Shown: piece after piece, positions 1 through 8,227 of the stretch
Position numbering within the stretch: position 1 is the first letter of the stretch
Layout: each line of letters opens with the position of its first letter
NCBI RefSeq assembly: GCF_000166775.1
Contig: NC_014720.1
Location: forward strand, 62,001-126,000
Source of the DNA: Caldicellulosiruptor kronotskyensis 2002
GTDB lineage: Bacteria > Bacillota > Thermoanaerobacteria > Caldicellulosiruptorales > Caldicellulosiruptoraceae
Direction of reading: 5' to 3'
DNA length: 64,000 bases
Notes under the pieces: generated by a model
The model's database searches: none
What the model saw: only the letters and a program-made list of their open reading frames with translations
Told to the model about the DNA's origin: nothing
Program-made: the position numbers and the translations under genes

Positions 1-58
1 GAAGATTCAAATTAGAAAACAATTAAAAGAAACTGCTCAGACGCTTGGATCAAAATAA
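1..58 (+). CDS. 3' end of an unidentified gene
   Basis: An open frame enters from the left edge (codons begin at base 2) and stops at a TAA at 56-58, giving a lysine-rich tail that ends in ETAQTLGSK. It is followed directly by a strong terminator and faces the convergent SpoIIM-like gene, which fits a real gene end. The 18 visible residues are too few to name a family. Confidence 0.45.
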   Translation, partial: KIQIRKQLKETAQTLGSK

Positions 59-76
59 AAGTAAAAAATAGCAACA

Positions 77-120
77 AAGAGCTGGCGCATTTTTAACTAT
101 TTTTGTTTGCCAGCTCTTTT
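77..120. terminator. Bidirectional intrinsic terminator
   Basis: A perfect 10-bp inverted repeat, AAGAGCTGGC at 77-86 and GCCAGCTCTT at 109-118, is followed by T residues on the plus strand and preceded by A residues that become a U-tract on the minus strand. It lies between two convergent genes and can end both transcripts. Confidence 0.85.
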
Positions 121-700
121 ATTTTGCGAAAATCGGAGTTATAAAAGCTTCTATAAAGGCTGCAAAGACTACAAGTAAAGCGCCAGCGATTGAAAGAGCA
201 AAAAATTTTTTGAATGCTTCTTTCAAATTTGGCTGTTTTTTCGAGATAGCTTCTTTTAAAAATATTGCCGATGCTACACTTCCAATTACAAATGCGCTTA
301 TTTCAAATATCCCATGAGGCAAAATTAAAAGCAGAGTTTTTAATATAGATGTCTGTTTTGCATATATTGTTGATACAATTCCTACAATTAGTCCATTTGT
401 AATCAGAATAAAAGCAGAGACAAGTCCAAATGATATTGTTCCTAAGGTTAATATTACTAAATATACTCTTAGATTATTTTTTAAAATTACAAAGAACAAA
501 TCAGATGAATTAGAAACATTTTTGAGAAGGTTTTGAAAGAACTTTCTAATAACCGTATTAAATAGCTTAGTTATTTGTGGTTCAAATGCTAAGGCTAAGA
601 GAATTCCAAGTATACATGAAAGAATAAAAATTAATAAGGCTATTAATAGAAGCTTTTTCTCAGATTTAAAAGTGCTAATGATATATCTCAAAAGAAGCAT
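119..700 (-). CDS. SpoIIM / DUF95-family membrane protein
   Basis: A 193-residue integral membrane protein with an N-terminal helix at about residues 17-40 and further hydrophobic segments near 75-115, 118-148 and 167-190. The motif LPHGIFEISAFVIG (about residues 128-141) is the signature of the stage II sporulation protein M (DUF95) family. In Bacillus, SpoIIM belongs to the DMP septal peptidoglycan hydrolase complex needed for engulfment. Many non-sporulating clostridia-like bacteria keep stand-alone DUF95 proteins of unknown role, so the sporulation label is family-level only. The ATG at 700 sits almost on top of a GGGAG, so a TTG three codons in (691) is a possible alternative start. A well-spaced minus-strand promoter lies upstream. 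Confidence 0.8.
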   Translation of the reverse strand: MLLLRYIISTFKSEKKLLLIALLIFILSCILGILLALAFEPQITKLFNTVIRKFFQNLLKNVSNSSDLFFVILKNNLRVYLVILTLGTISFGLVSAFILITNGLIVGIVSTIYAKQTSILKTLLLILPHGIFEISAFVIGSVASAIFLKEAISKKQPNLKEAFKKFFALSIAGALLVVFAAFIEAFITPIFAK

Positions 701-728
701 CTCCCATTTTCAAGAGTCTCTATTTAGA

Positions 729-757
729 ATGATACCAGAAATGTAACGAGTATGCAA
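729..757 (-). promoter_or_regulatory. SigA-type promoter of the SpoIIM-like gene
   Basis: Read on the minus strand, TTGCAT (757-752) is separated by 17 bp from TATCAT (734-729). That is one or two mismatches from the vegetative consensus, about 30 bp upstream of the coding start. Confidence 0.6.
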
Positions 758-789
758 ATATTAAAAAACAATTTTTCACAAAATTTTAA

Positions 790-818
790 TTAACACTGCT
801 TTCAATTTGATATATAAT
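790..818 (+). promoter_or_regulatory. SigA-type promoter of the metallo-hydrolase gene
   Basis: TTAACA (790-795), a 17-bp spacer and TATAAT (813-818). The predicted transcription start near 825 lies downstream of the first in-frame ATG (820), which rules that ATG out and supports the start at 850. No obvious terminator follows the hydrolase gene, so this promoter may also feed the polysaccharide cluster. Confidence 0.75.
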
Positions 819-849
819 TATGATGATGCAAAAAAGAGGAGGGTTTGCC

Positions 850-1482
850 ATGAAGGTAACATACCTTGCACATGCAAGCTTTTTGATAGAGACAAAATCA
901 GGGGTAAAAATTCTAACAGACCCATACGATGCTTCTGTTGGATACACGGTGTTTGATGTATCTGCTGATGTGGTGCTCACATCTCACAAGCATTTTGACC
1001 ATGGCTACACAGGCAGCCTAAAAGGGAATTATGTTCTTGTCGACAAGGAAGGCGAATTTAACGTCAAAGGTGTTAAAATAAAAGGCATAAAGACCTTCCA
1101 CGACAAAGAAAAAGGGCAAAAACGAGGAGAAAATATTGTGTTTGTCATTGAGGATGAGTTTTCAATTGCGCATCTTGGCGATTTGGGGCATGAACTTTCA
1201 TCCCCTGAGCTTGAAAAGATGGGGAAAGTTGATATTCTTTTAATTCCTGTTGGCGGCGTATATACAATTGATGCGAAAGAGGCTTTCAATGTTGCAAAGG
1301 CTGTAAATCCAAGGGTTATAATTCCTATGCATTACAAGACAGAAAAGCTCAAGTTTGACCTTGGGAAGGTAGAAGAGTTTACAAAGTATTTTGAAGAAGT
1401 TGAAGTGCTGCAGACAAGTGAGATTGAAATCAATTGCCTTCCAGAAAAACAGAAGGTTATGCTGCTTAAATACAAAGGATAA
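850..1482 (+). CDS. Metal-dependent hydrolase, metallo-beta-lactamase fold (UPF0173-like)
   Basis: A cytoplasmic protein of about 210 residues. The metal-binding motif SHKHFDH (about residues 46-52) is the HxHxDH signature of the metallo-beta-lactamase superfamily. A downstream AHLGDLGH and a C-terminal IPMHYKTE supply the remaining ligands typical of the small UPF0173/UlaG-like group. The opening residues MKVTYLAHASFLIE are the usual start of this group. The start at 850 is preceded by AAGAGGAGGG at about 7 bp; the earlier in-frame ATG at 820 would precede the transcription start. The substrate is unknown. It lies 15 bp upstream of the TPR-tailed ligase gene and is probably cotranscribed with it, though a role in polysaccharide synthesis cannot be read from the sequence. 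Confidence 0.85.
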   Translation: MKVTYLAHASFLIETKSGVKILTDPYDASVGYTVFDVSADVVLTSHKHFDHGYTGSLKGNYVLVDKEGEFNVKGVKIKGIKTFHDKEKGQKRGENIVFVIEDEFSIAHLGDLGHELSSPELEKMGKVDILLIPVGGVYTIDAKEAFNVAKAVNPRVIIPMHYKTEKLKFDLGKVEEFTKYFEEVEVLQTSEIEINCLPEKQKVMLLKYKG

Positions 1483-1497
1483 AGGAGAAATTGCGAG

Positions 1498-3714
1498 ATG
1501 GCAAAAAAAAGTGATAAGAAAAGTATATATCAAAGTGCAAATAAATTTGGTGAAAGTGGAACTTCAATTTTTCCAGACAAAACACTTGTGGCATACAAAG
1601 CATTTGTACTTTTTGCCTTTTGTGTGCTTGTTTTGATGAGTCCATATTATAGAGGACTTTATTTTGATTATGAACTAAGTGTATTTCAAGCAGTTATGGC
1701 TGGGATATTTATCCTTTTTGCAATATATCTTTATCTTTCAAAAGAGGGTTTTTTAATAAATTCAAAACTTGAACTTATTCTGCTTCTTTTTATGGTTGCA
1801 TATATTGTTCCCTACTTTTTTGCAGCAAACAGAAGGCTTGCTCTTGGAGAATTTTTCAAGTATGCATTTTACTTTGCAGTTTTTTATGTGGCGTCAAGAA
1901 TTTCAAAAGGCAAAGCAGAAAAACTTGCTATTTTGAATACTCTTTTTCTCTCAACAGTAGGTGTTGCATTTTTTGGGTATCAAGCAGCGGTAAAGTTAAT
2001 ACCAGAGACTGCCCGCCCTCTTGGCATGGCCATGAACGGGCTTTGGGTTGGGAATATGATAAACTCAACACTGCAGTATCACAACACAGCAGGAACTGTG
2101 CTGGCATTCGGGTTTATAATCTCTTTGATGCTGGCAATGTATAGTAGAAATAAGCTGCTAAAAAGCTCCTATTTTGCCTTTTCAAGCTTTATATTTACAG
2201 CGTTTTTCTTTACATATTCAAGAGGCTCATATATTACCCTCTTGCTTGCACTTTTGGTATTTTTCTTGCTTTTGCCGAGAGAAAAAAGAATTTCGCTCAT
2301 TTTTAACATAGCGATTGTTGGCGCTTTTGTTATTGCTTTTTTGAATAAGGTTGGGGCAAACCTAAACGAACATGGGAAAGTAAAACTTTGGCTTGTCTTG
2401 CTCATCCAGATGCTTCTGGTTTTTGTCCTGACATATGCTTTTGGATTTGTGGAGAGAAGACTTTATGGTATTAGCAACAACATTTATTTAGTGGTTGCAG
2501 GCGTTGTTGGCATTTTGGCTATCATTGGTTTTGCTGTTGCTCTAAGGATGCATTTGATTCCTTCAGACATGGTTGAGAAAATAAAATCCATAGCTATGTT
2601 CTGGAAAGAGAGAAACTTTGTTGAAAGAATGGTGTTTTACAAAGATGGATTAAAGATATTCTTAAAAAGCCCTTTATTCGGTTATGGTGGTGGGGCATGG
2701 GTATCACTGTATTTTATGTACCAGTCTTATTTATATTTTACAACCCAGTCTCACAACTATTTTTTGCAGGTGCTTCTTGACACGGGGATTGTTGGATTTA
2801 GTATACTTTTAGTGTTTTTATGGCTTTTATTTTCTGCTTCGATCAAGGCATGGGATAAAAAAGAACAAAAAGAGAATGTTATTATTGCTGGGCTTGTGGC
2901 TGCAGCTGTACAGCTTTATTCTCACTCAGTGCTTGACTTTGACTTTTCGCTCGCATCTGTGCAAGTTCTGCTATTTGCAGCTTTAGGGGTATTAGCTTCG
3001 ACATCTTCACAAATTCTTCAGAAGCATAATCAAGAAAAGGTGATTTACACGAGCAGAAAAGCAAATTTTGTACCTGTTTTGCTGACAATATTTTATCTGT
3101 TTGTGATAATAATTTCACTGAATTTCAGACTTGGAAACTACTATGCTAACATTGGTCAGCAGGCACTGCAAGCAGGAAATTTGTCTGCTGCATATTCGTT
3201 TTTGTCAAAAGCTGTCACATACGACTCACTCAATTCCAATGCGCTTTCAGACTATGCGGTTGCTCTATACAGAATAGGTGACCAGAACAAAGATGTAAAC
3301 CTGATTGCGAAGGCAGATGGTTATTTCAGACAGGCAATTGTAAATGACAGGTTCAATGCAAAGATAAGGTTTAAATATGCAGTATATCTTCTTTCTCATG
3401 GAGCAATAGATAGCGGACTTTCACAGATAGAAGAGGGGATAAAACTTCAGCCTCTTCAACCAGCAAACTATGAGCTGAAGGCTGATGCATATGCAAAGGT
3501 TGGAGATTATTACCTTGGAAAAGGTGATAAAGAAAAAGCGAAGAAGTACTATGAGGTTGTGTTAAAGATTCCACAGGAGATTGAGAGGGTGAAAAAGGAG
3601 AGGGAGAGGATTCCTCCAGTTTTAAAAGGCAAAGAGAACATAAATGTGTTTATTATGACAGCAAGAACTCAGGAAATATTAAATATAGTCAAAAGTAAAT
3701 TTAAAGATTTATAA
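1498..3714 (+). CDS. O-antigen ligase/polymerase-like membrane protein with C-terminal TPR region
   Basis: 738 residues. The first roughly 540 form about a dozen membrane helices with the O-antigen ligase/Wzy (Wzy_C) layout, including a large loop carrying FGYGGGAWVSLY and the SHNYFLQVLLDTGIVGF motif typical of this domain. The final roughly 180 residues are soluble helical repeats resembling TPRs (QALQAGNLSAAYSFLSKAV, then ADGYFRQAI and KAKKYYEVVLKIP). Such Wzy_C-TPR fusions occur in Gram-positive bacteria next to glycan clusters, where they may ligate or polymerise glycans on the outer face of the membrane. The acceptor is not known. AAAGGAG lies 8-9 bp before the ATG. It heads the polysaccharide cluster and has base composition closer to the rest of the window than the genes that follow. 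Confidence 0.82.
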   Translation: MAKKSDKKSIYQSANKFGESGTSIFPDKTLVAYKAFVLFAFCVLVLMSPYYRGLYFDYELSVFQAVMAGIFILFAIYLYLSKEGFLINSKLELILLLFMVAYIVPYFFAANRRLALGEFFKYAFYFAVFYVASRISKGKAEKLAILNTLFLSTVGVAFFGYQAAVKLIPETARPLGMAMNGLWVGNMINSTLQYHNTAGTVLAFGFIISLMLAMYSRNKLLKSSYFAFSSFIFTAFFFTYSRGSYITLLLALLVFFLLLPREKRISLIFNIAIVGAFVIAFLNKVGANLNEHGKVKLWLVLLIQMLLVFVLTYAFGFVERRLYGISNNIYLVVAGVVGILAIIGFAVALRMHLIPSDMVEKIKSIAMFWKERNFVERMVFYKDGLKIFLKSPLFGYGGGAWVSLYFMYQSYLYFTTQSHNYFLQVLLDTGIVGFSILLVFLWLLFSASIKAWDKKEQKENVIIAGLVAAAVQLYSHSVLDFDFSLASVQVLLFAALGVLASTSSQILQKHNQEKVIYTSRKANFVPVLLTIFYLFVIIISLNFRLGNYYANIGQQALQAGNLSAAYSFLSKAVTYDSLNSNALSDYAVALYRIGDQNKDVNLIAKADGYFRQAIVNDRFNAKIRFKYAVYLLSHGAIDSGLSQIEEGIKLQPLQPANYELKADAYAKVGDYYLGKGDKEKAKKYYEVVLKIPQEIERVKKERERIPPVLKGKENINVFIMTARTQEILNIVKSKFKDL

Positions 3715-3728
3715 GGAGAAAATATCAA

Positions 3729-4838
3729 ATGAATCGAGGCAAGCTGACAATACTACATATAGTCGAAAGTTTTAGTGGAGGAGTTTTTGATTTTATTAGT
3801 GACATAGTAAATGAATTGCCAGAATATGACCATGTTATAATTCATGGCTTAAGAGAGGATACACCCCATAATTATACACAATTAATAAAAGCATCTGAAT
3901 TTATTGAAGTTAAAAATTTCCAGAGAGAAATAAACTTAATAAAAGATTTTAAAGCATTAATTGAAGTTATATCTATATTAAGGAGATTTAAGGCGAGAAA
4001 AATTGTTATTCATTTACATTCTTCAAAAGCAGGTTTTATAGGACGTATTGCAAGTAGATTTTTGAAGTTATATAACAAAGTGGTTTATACACCACACGGA
4101 GCTTCTTTTTTGCGAAAGGACGTTTCGTCACTTAAAAGGAATATATATATTTTGTGCGAAAAAATAGCAGCAAGATGCGGTGGTTTTGTAGTTGCATGTT
4201 CGAAATCAGAGGCTGAAGAATTTAAAAAGTATAAAATCAATGCCTTTTATATCAACAATGGTGTGAAAAACTACTCAAAGATATTTATGGACGAAACAAA
4301 AAGTTTTAATAAAGAAAAGATAATAGTGGGAAATAGCGGAAGAATAGTAGAACAAAAAAATCCAGATTTATTCAATTCAATAGCAAAAGAATTTATTGGA
4401 GTTAAAGAAATAGAGTTTTTATGGATAGGCGATGGACCTTTGAAAGATAGGTTAACTTCTCCGAATATAAGGATTACAGGTTGGCTCAGTAGAGATAAAG
4501 CAATAGAATACTTAGCGAATGATGTTGACATTTATTTATCCACATCTTTGTGGGAAGGACTTTCTTTAACTATTTTACAGGCAATGTCTCTGAAAAAACC
4601 CTTAGTTCTGTATAAGTGTGTTGGGAACATTGATTTAGTAAGCTGTGATCAAAATGGCTTTTTATTTACTACGAAAGATGAAGCTGTAAAAGCTCTTAAA
4701 ATTTTGATTAATGACGAGAATATGCGGAAAAGATTCGGAGAGAATTCATATTCTTTATATATAAATGAATTTAATGATAAAAAAATGCTAAGTCAATATA
4801 AAAAATTGTATAAGGAGCTTGGTGGTATGACTACCTAA
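3729..4838 (+). CDS. Glycosyltransferase family 4
   Basis: 369 residues with the GT-B two-domain layout of GT4 retaining glycosyltransferases. The N-terminal half begins LTILHIVESFSGGVFDFI and carries a YTPHGASFL segment. The C-terminal nucleotide-sugar domain has IVGNSGRIVEQKNPDLF, then LWIGDGPLKDRL and the hallmark STSLWEGLSLTILQAMS, with the conserved Glu, at about residues 270-286. It has no signal or membrane anchor, so it acts on a lipid-linked intermediate at the cytoplasmic face. It starts 15 bp after the ligase-like gene with AAGGAG. From here codon use shifts strongly to A/T-ending codons. The sugar specificity cannot be deduced. Confidence 0.85.
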   Translation: MNRGKLTILHIVESFSGGVFDFISDIVNELPEYDHVIIHGLREDTPHNYTQLIKASEFIEVKNFQREINLIKDFKALIEVISILRRFKARKIVIHLHSSKAGFIGRIASRFLKLYNKVVYTPHGASFLRKDVSSLKRNIYILCEKIAARCGGFVVACSKSEAEEFKKYKINAFYINNGVKNYSKIFMDETKSFNKEKIIVGNSGRIVEQKNPDLFNSIAKEFIGVKEIEFLWIGDGPLKDRLTSPNIRITGWLSRDKAIEYLANDVDIYLSTSLWEGLSLTILQAMSLKKPLVLYKCVGNIDLVSCDQNGFLFTTKDEAVKALKILINDENMRKRFGENSYSLYINEFNDKKMLSQYKKLYKELGGMTT

Positions 4839-4983
4839 CATATTCTTTACAAAAAGGCAATGATATTTAGTTTATTCCTAAAGTAAAATTTTTTGAAAAA
4901 TACGTTGTTGAAAAAACAGACAAATGTTGAATGTCTACTTAGAAGAAAAAAGCGTTGTTGATAAATGAAATGGAGGGGATGTT

Positions 4984-5949
4984 TTGAATAAAGAGGTTTG
5001 TGCAATTGTTGTAACTTTCAACAGGGAAAGACTTTTAATAGAAAATATAGAATCTCTTTTAAAACAGACTTTAAAATTAAAATGGATTATTATTGTCGAC
5101 AATAATTCGCAAGGATATAAAGAAGTAAAGGAAAAATATTTCAGATACGGAAGAAAAAGTGAGTTTAGTCAAGTTATTTTACATAAGTTCAAACAAGATG
5201 TAGAAGAAATATTATATGATGATACAAAAGAAACAGAGTTTTTATATGTCAGATTAAATAACAATAAAGGAGGAGCAGGGGGTTTTAAGATAGGAATCTC
5301 GATAGCTTTGGAAACAAAATGTGACTGGTTTTGGTTGCTTGATGATGACGTTGAATCTCAGGAAGACTGTTTAGAAAAGCTATTTAAATATACTGAAATT
5401 TCAGAGTGCATTCATCCTCGACGAGTTTATTATGATAACACCGAATGTCTATGGGAAGGTGGATTGGATATTGTGACAGGATTAAGATATTCTTTGGATG
5501 ACATTTCTTTTAAAAATGGAAAGCCTTTTTGTGTAGTAAACGTAGGGTGTTTTGAAGGTATGCTGATTAGCAGAGGCATGGTAGAGAGAATTGGATTACC
5601 AGATGAAAGATTCTTCATTGTAGATGACGATACGATATATGGTTTTTTAGCTAGTTTATATACTAATGTTTTATATGTAAGGGATGCAGTGATAATAAAA
5701 AAAATTAAAAAGTTAAACTATGAACTCGAACCTGTTTTTGTTTATTATTATTTGCGAAATTATAAGCTAAAGCTTCAATATATGGATGAATATTTTTCAA
5801 AATATACGTTTGTAAGAAAAGTCTTTTTTTATTTTTCTATTTTTAAATTTGTCATTCAAACATTCTTTAATAAGCGACCTTTTTTACTAAAATACATTAT
5901 TAAAGCTCTAATAGATTCTAAAAAGAGTAAATTTGGAAAGGGGTTATAA
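4984..5949 (+). CDS. Glycosyltransferase family 2, galactofuranosyltransferase-like
   Basis: 321 residues with a GT-A fold: CAIVVTFNRERLLIENIESL at the N-terminus, VDNNS, then NNNKGGAGGFKIGI and WFWLLDDDVES, whose DDD is the metal/nucleotide-sugar binding motif. A second acidic motif, VDDDTIYG, lies at about residue 217. The NKGGAGGF...WLLDDDVE arrangement resembles the GlfT/rhamnosyltransferase branch of GT2, and the UDP-galactopyranose mutase a few genes on makes galactofuranose transfer the best guess. The start is a TTG with GGAGGGG 6 bp upstream. A 145-bp spacer without an obvious gene separates it from the GT4 gene. C-terminal aromatic/hydrophobic stretches may anchor it to the membrane. 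Confidence 0.82.
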   Translation: MNKEVCAIVVTFNRERLLIENIESLLKQTLKLKWIIIVDNNSQGYKEVKEKYFRYGRKSEFSQVILHKFKQDVEEILYDDTKETEFLYVRLNNNKGGAGGFKIGISIALETKCDWFWLLDDDVESQEDCLEKLFKYTEISECIHPRRVYYDNTECLWEGGLDIVTGLRYSLDDISFKNGKPFCVVNVGCFEGMLISRGMVERIGLPDERFFIVDDDTIYGFLASLYTNVLYVRDAVIIKKIKKLNYELEPVFVYYYLRNYKLKLQYMDEYFSKYTFVRKVFFYFSIFKFVIQTFFNKRPFLLKYIIKALIDSKKSKFGKGL

Positions 5950-5951
5950 GT

Positions 5952-7382
5952 TTGAAATCTAAAGAAAACAATAAGAGGGCAATTACATATGACAAAATGA
6001 TAAGAATTTTATTGGCAATATTTATCTATTTCTCTTTTTTATTGTATCCAATGGGTGGTTTATATATAGGTTATGAAAGGTTGAAACTGTACGTTATTGA
6101 AATGGTTTTATTTTGTATTTTTCTAACAATAACAATGAATAGAGAAATTTTTAAATTTATTAAAGAGATTTTACTCTACAAAACAAAAAGAAAAGATAAA
6201 ATAGGTTTGCTTTTAATTTGGAACATTTTGTTATATATAAGTTGGGCGTGTTTGAGCTTATTATGGTCAAATGATAAGGTTTCAACTTTGGTAAGTTTAT
6301 CAAAGCTAGTAGTTATGATTTATTTTTCTTTCTGTGTTTTGATATATATGAATTATTATGGGGTTCAAGCAGCAAAAGTAATTTTAGGTTCTTTGCTTAT
6401 AACTGTAGTATTATTGTTAGGAATAAAGATTTATAAAATAATTAATGTGTTAGGAACTTCATATTTTTTGATGATGCTCAAAACAAAACAAGTGCAGTCC
6501 GGGAATCCCATTTATAGCTTGTTTATTTACAAAGTATTTGCTACTCCACCTTTGGGTAACTCACAAAATGTTACTGATTCATTAATTATTTCATATATAG
6601 GGATTTCAATTTTAGTGTATCTTCAATATAAAGACAATCTTAATGTAAGATTCTACAAGTTTCTTCTTGTTAGTACTGCTGTTATTGGGACTATGCAGTT
6701 GTACATAGGAATTTCTAAAACAGCTTTTTTGTCATTATGTTTGTTGATATTTTTCTTACTAATAGGGTACTTGATATACAAGGAAAAGAGCATATTATAC
6801 TTAGGTTGTATATTGATTTTTATTAATTCGTTAATATTATTACTAAATCCATTTAATATTCGTAATGCAGTAACTGAAAGATTTTCAGTTCTTACAACTC
6901 TTAAGCTATCGAGGGTAGAGGAACAAAAAACACAAAGAGAGGATGTTTCTATCACGAGCAGATTAGAGCTATGGAAGGAAGCTTTGAAGATTTTTGAAAA
7001 TCACAAAGTTTGTGGAAGCGGCTATAGGAGCAATAAAGCACTATATTTGAGGAAATACAAAGTAGATAATCCTCACAATATTTACTTACAAACATTGTCA
7101 GAGTTAGGCATTATAGGTTTTACATTTTTAGTAAGTATAATTATAGGTTGGCTATTATTAGCAATAAAAGCAATTAGGAAGAACCAATATATCCTTTTGT
7201 GTATCGGACTTATTTTTATATATTTCTTTAGAGGATTAAATGGATGGCAATTTGAAGAACTTGATATATGGCTATTAATGTTTTTAGCAATTTATCTTTA
7301 TGTTAAATACTTTACTATAAAAATATACAAAGATAGGAGAACAGGGTATGAACGATGTAGTTGTTTTAATTCCTCATTATAA
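5952..7382 (+). CDS. O-antigen polymerase (Wzy-like) membrane protein
   Basis: 476 residues with about 11-12 predicted membrane helices and a large loop at about residues 305-375. The loop holds SGYRSNKALYLRK and the downstream DNPHNIYLQTLSELGIIGF, the characteristic motif of O-antigen ligase/polymerase (Wzy_C) proteins. It would polymerise lipid-linked repeat units after Wzx export. The start is TTG at 5952, 2 bp after the preceding stop, with GGAAAGGGG upstream. It overlaps the following glycosyltransferase by 35 bp, so the two are translationally linked. Its base composition is very AT-rich like its neighbours. Confidence 0.82.
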   Translation: MKSKENNKRAITYDKMIRILLAIFIYFSFLLYPMGGLYIGYERLKLYVIEMVLFCIFLTITMNREIFKFIKEILLYKTKRKDKIGLLLIWNILLYISWACLSLLWSNDKVSTLVSLSKLVVMIYFSFCVLIYMNYYGVQAAKVILGSLLITVVLLLGIKIYKIINVLGTSYFLMMLKTKQVQSGNPIYSLFIYKVFATPPLGNSQNVTDSLIISYIGISILVYLQYKDNLNVRFYKFLLVSTAVIGTMQLYIGISKTAFLSLCLLIFFLLIGYLIYKEKSILYLGCILIFINSLILLLNPFNIRNAVTERFSVLTTLKLSRVEEQKTQREDVSITSRLELWKEALKIFENHKVCGSGYRSNKALYLRKYKVDNPHNIYLQTLSELGIIGFTFLVSIIIGWLLLAIKAIRKNQYILLCIGLIFIYFFRGLNGWQFEELDIWLLMFLAIYLYVKYFTIKIYKDRRTGYERCSCFNSSL

Positions 7383-8172
7383 CAACATAGAAGGATTAAA
7401 AAAATCAATAGCTTCAATTAATGACGATGTTGATATTTTGATAGTTGACGATGGAAGCTTTAGTAAACCTACAGAAGAAGAACTAAGGGACCTTTGTGTA
7501 AATCCGCGTGTACAAATAGAAATAATTTATTTAAAAAAGAATCAAGGAATTGAACATGCACTAAATGCAGGATTAAAAACAGTTTATCAAAAGGGATATA
7601 AGTTTATTGCAAGATTAGATGCGGGGGATGAGTGTTTACCTTATCGATTTAGCGTTCAAAAACAATTTTTAGAATATAACCCGGAAATATATTTAGTTGG
7701 TAGTTGGGCTGAGGTGGTTGAAGAAAATAGAGTGAGTTATATTCTAAAAAAACCTACAGATTATAAAACTATAAAAAAGCTTATATTTGTAAATAACACC
7801 TTTATTCATCCAGCGGTAATGTTTAGACGAGAGGTAATTGACGAGGTGGGTTTTTACCCTGAAAAATATAAATATGCCGAGGATTATGCATATTTCTTTA
7901 AAATTACAAAAAAATTTAAATGTGCAAATATTGATAAACCTTTGATACGTTATACTTTGGGAGAAAGTAATATTTCGTGGAAATATTATAAAAAACAATT
8001 AAAATCTAGAATAAAAATTATATGGGACAACAAGGCATTAAATCCTTATTGGTTTTATGGTTTAATTAGAAACATTTTTCTGCTCATAGTACCTAAGCAG
8101 TTTATTGAAAAGTTAAAAAAGATTTTATTTACATTATTGACAAATAAAGAATATAAAAAAGCTAATTTTTAA
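7348..8172 (+). CDS. Glycosyltransferase family 2
   Basis: 274 residues. It has the GT-A N-terminus VVVLIPHYNNIEGLKKSI with ILIVDDGS, the nucleotide-sugar/metal motif ARLDAGDE (DxD-like, about residues 89-96), and FIHPAVMFRREVIDEVGFY, a segment shared by many GT2 enzymes of capsule and O-antigen clusters. A C-terminal hydrophobic stretch (about 235-250) could attach it to the membrane. It starts inside the end of the polymerase gene with AGGAGAACAGGG upstream. The acceptor and donor sugars cannot be inferred. Confidence 0.85.
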   Translation: MNDVVVLIPHYNNIEGLKKSIASINDDVDILIVDDGSFSKPTEEELRDLCVNPRVQIEIIYLKKNQGIEHALNAGLKTVYQKGYKFIARLDAGDECLPYRFSVQKQFLEYNPEIYLVGSWAEVVEENRVSYILKKPTDYKTIKKLIFVNNTFIHPAVMFRREVIDEVGFYPEKYKYAEDYAYFFKITKKFKCANIDKPLIRYTLGESNISWKYYKKQLKSRIKIIWDNKALNPYWFYGLIRNIFLLIVPKQFIEKLKKILFTLLTNKEYKKANF

Positions 8173-8227
8173 AATTATTACAATTAATCACAAAATTATG
8201 TTCAAATATAGGGAATGGGAAAAACTA

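Noticed and set aside
820..849. Extended N-terminus of the metallo-hydrolase from ATG 820
   Set aside because: The predicted transcription start near 825 and the AGGAGGG just before 850 exclude it.
4839..4983. Degenerate gene in the spacer between GT4 and GT2
   Set aside because: Only a 9-bp direct repeat (CGTTGTTGA at 4903 and 4953) is visible. No frame resembles a neighbouring protein.
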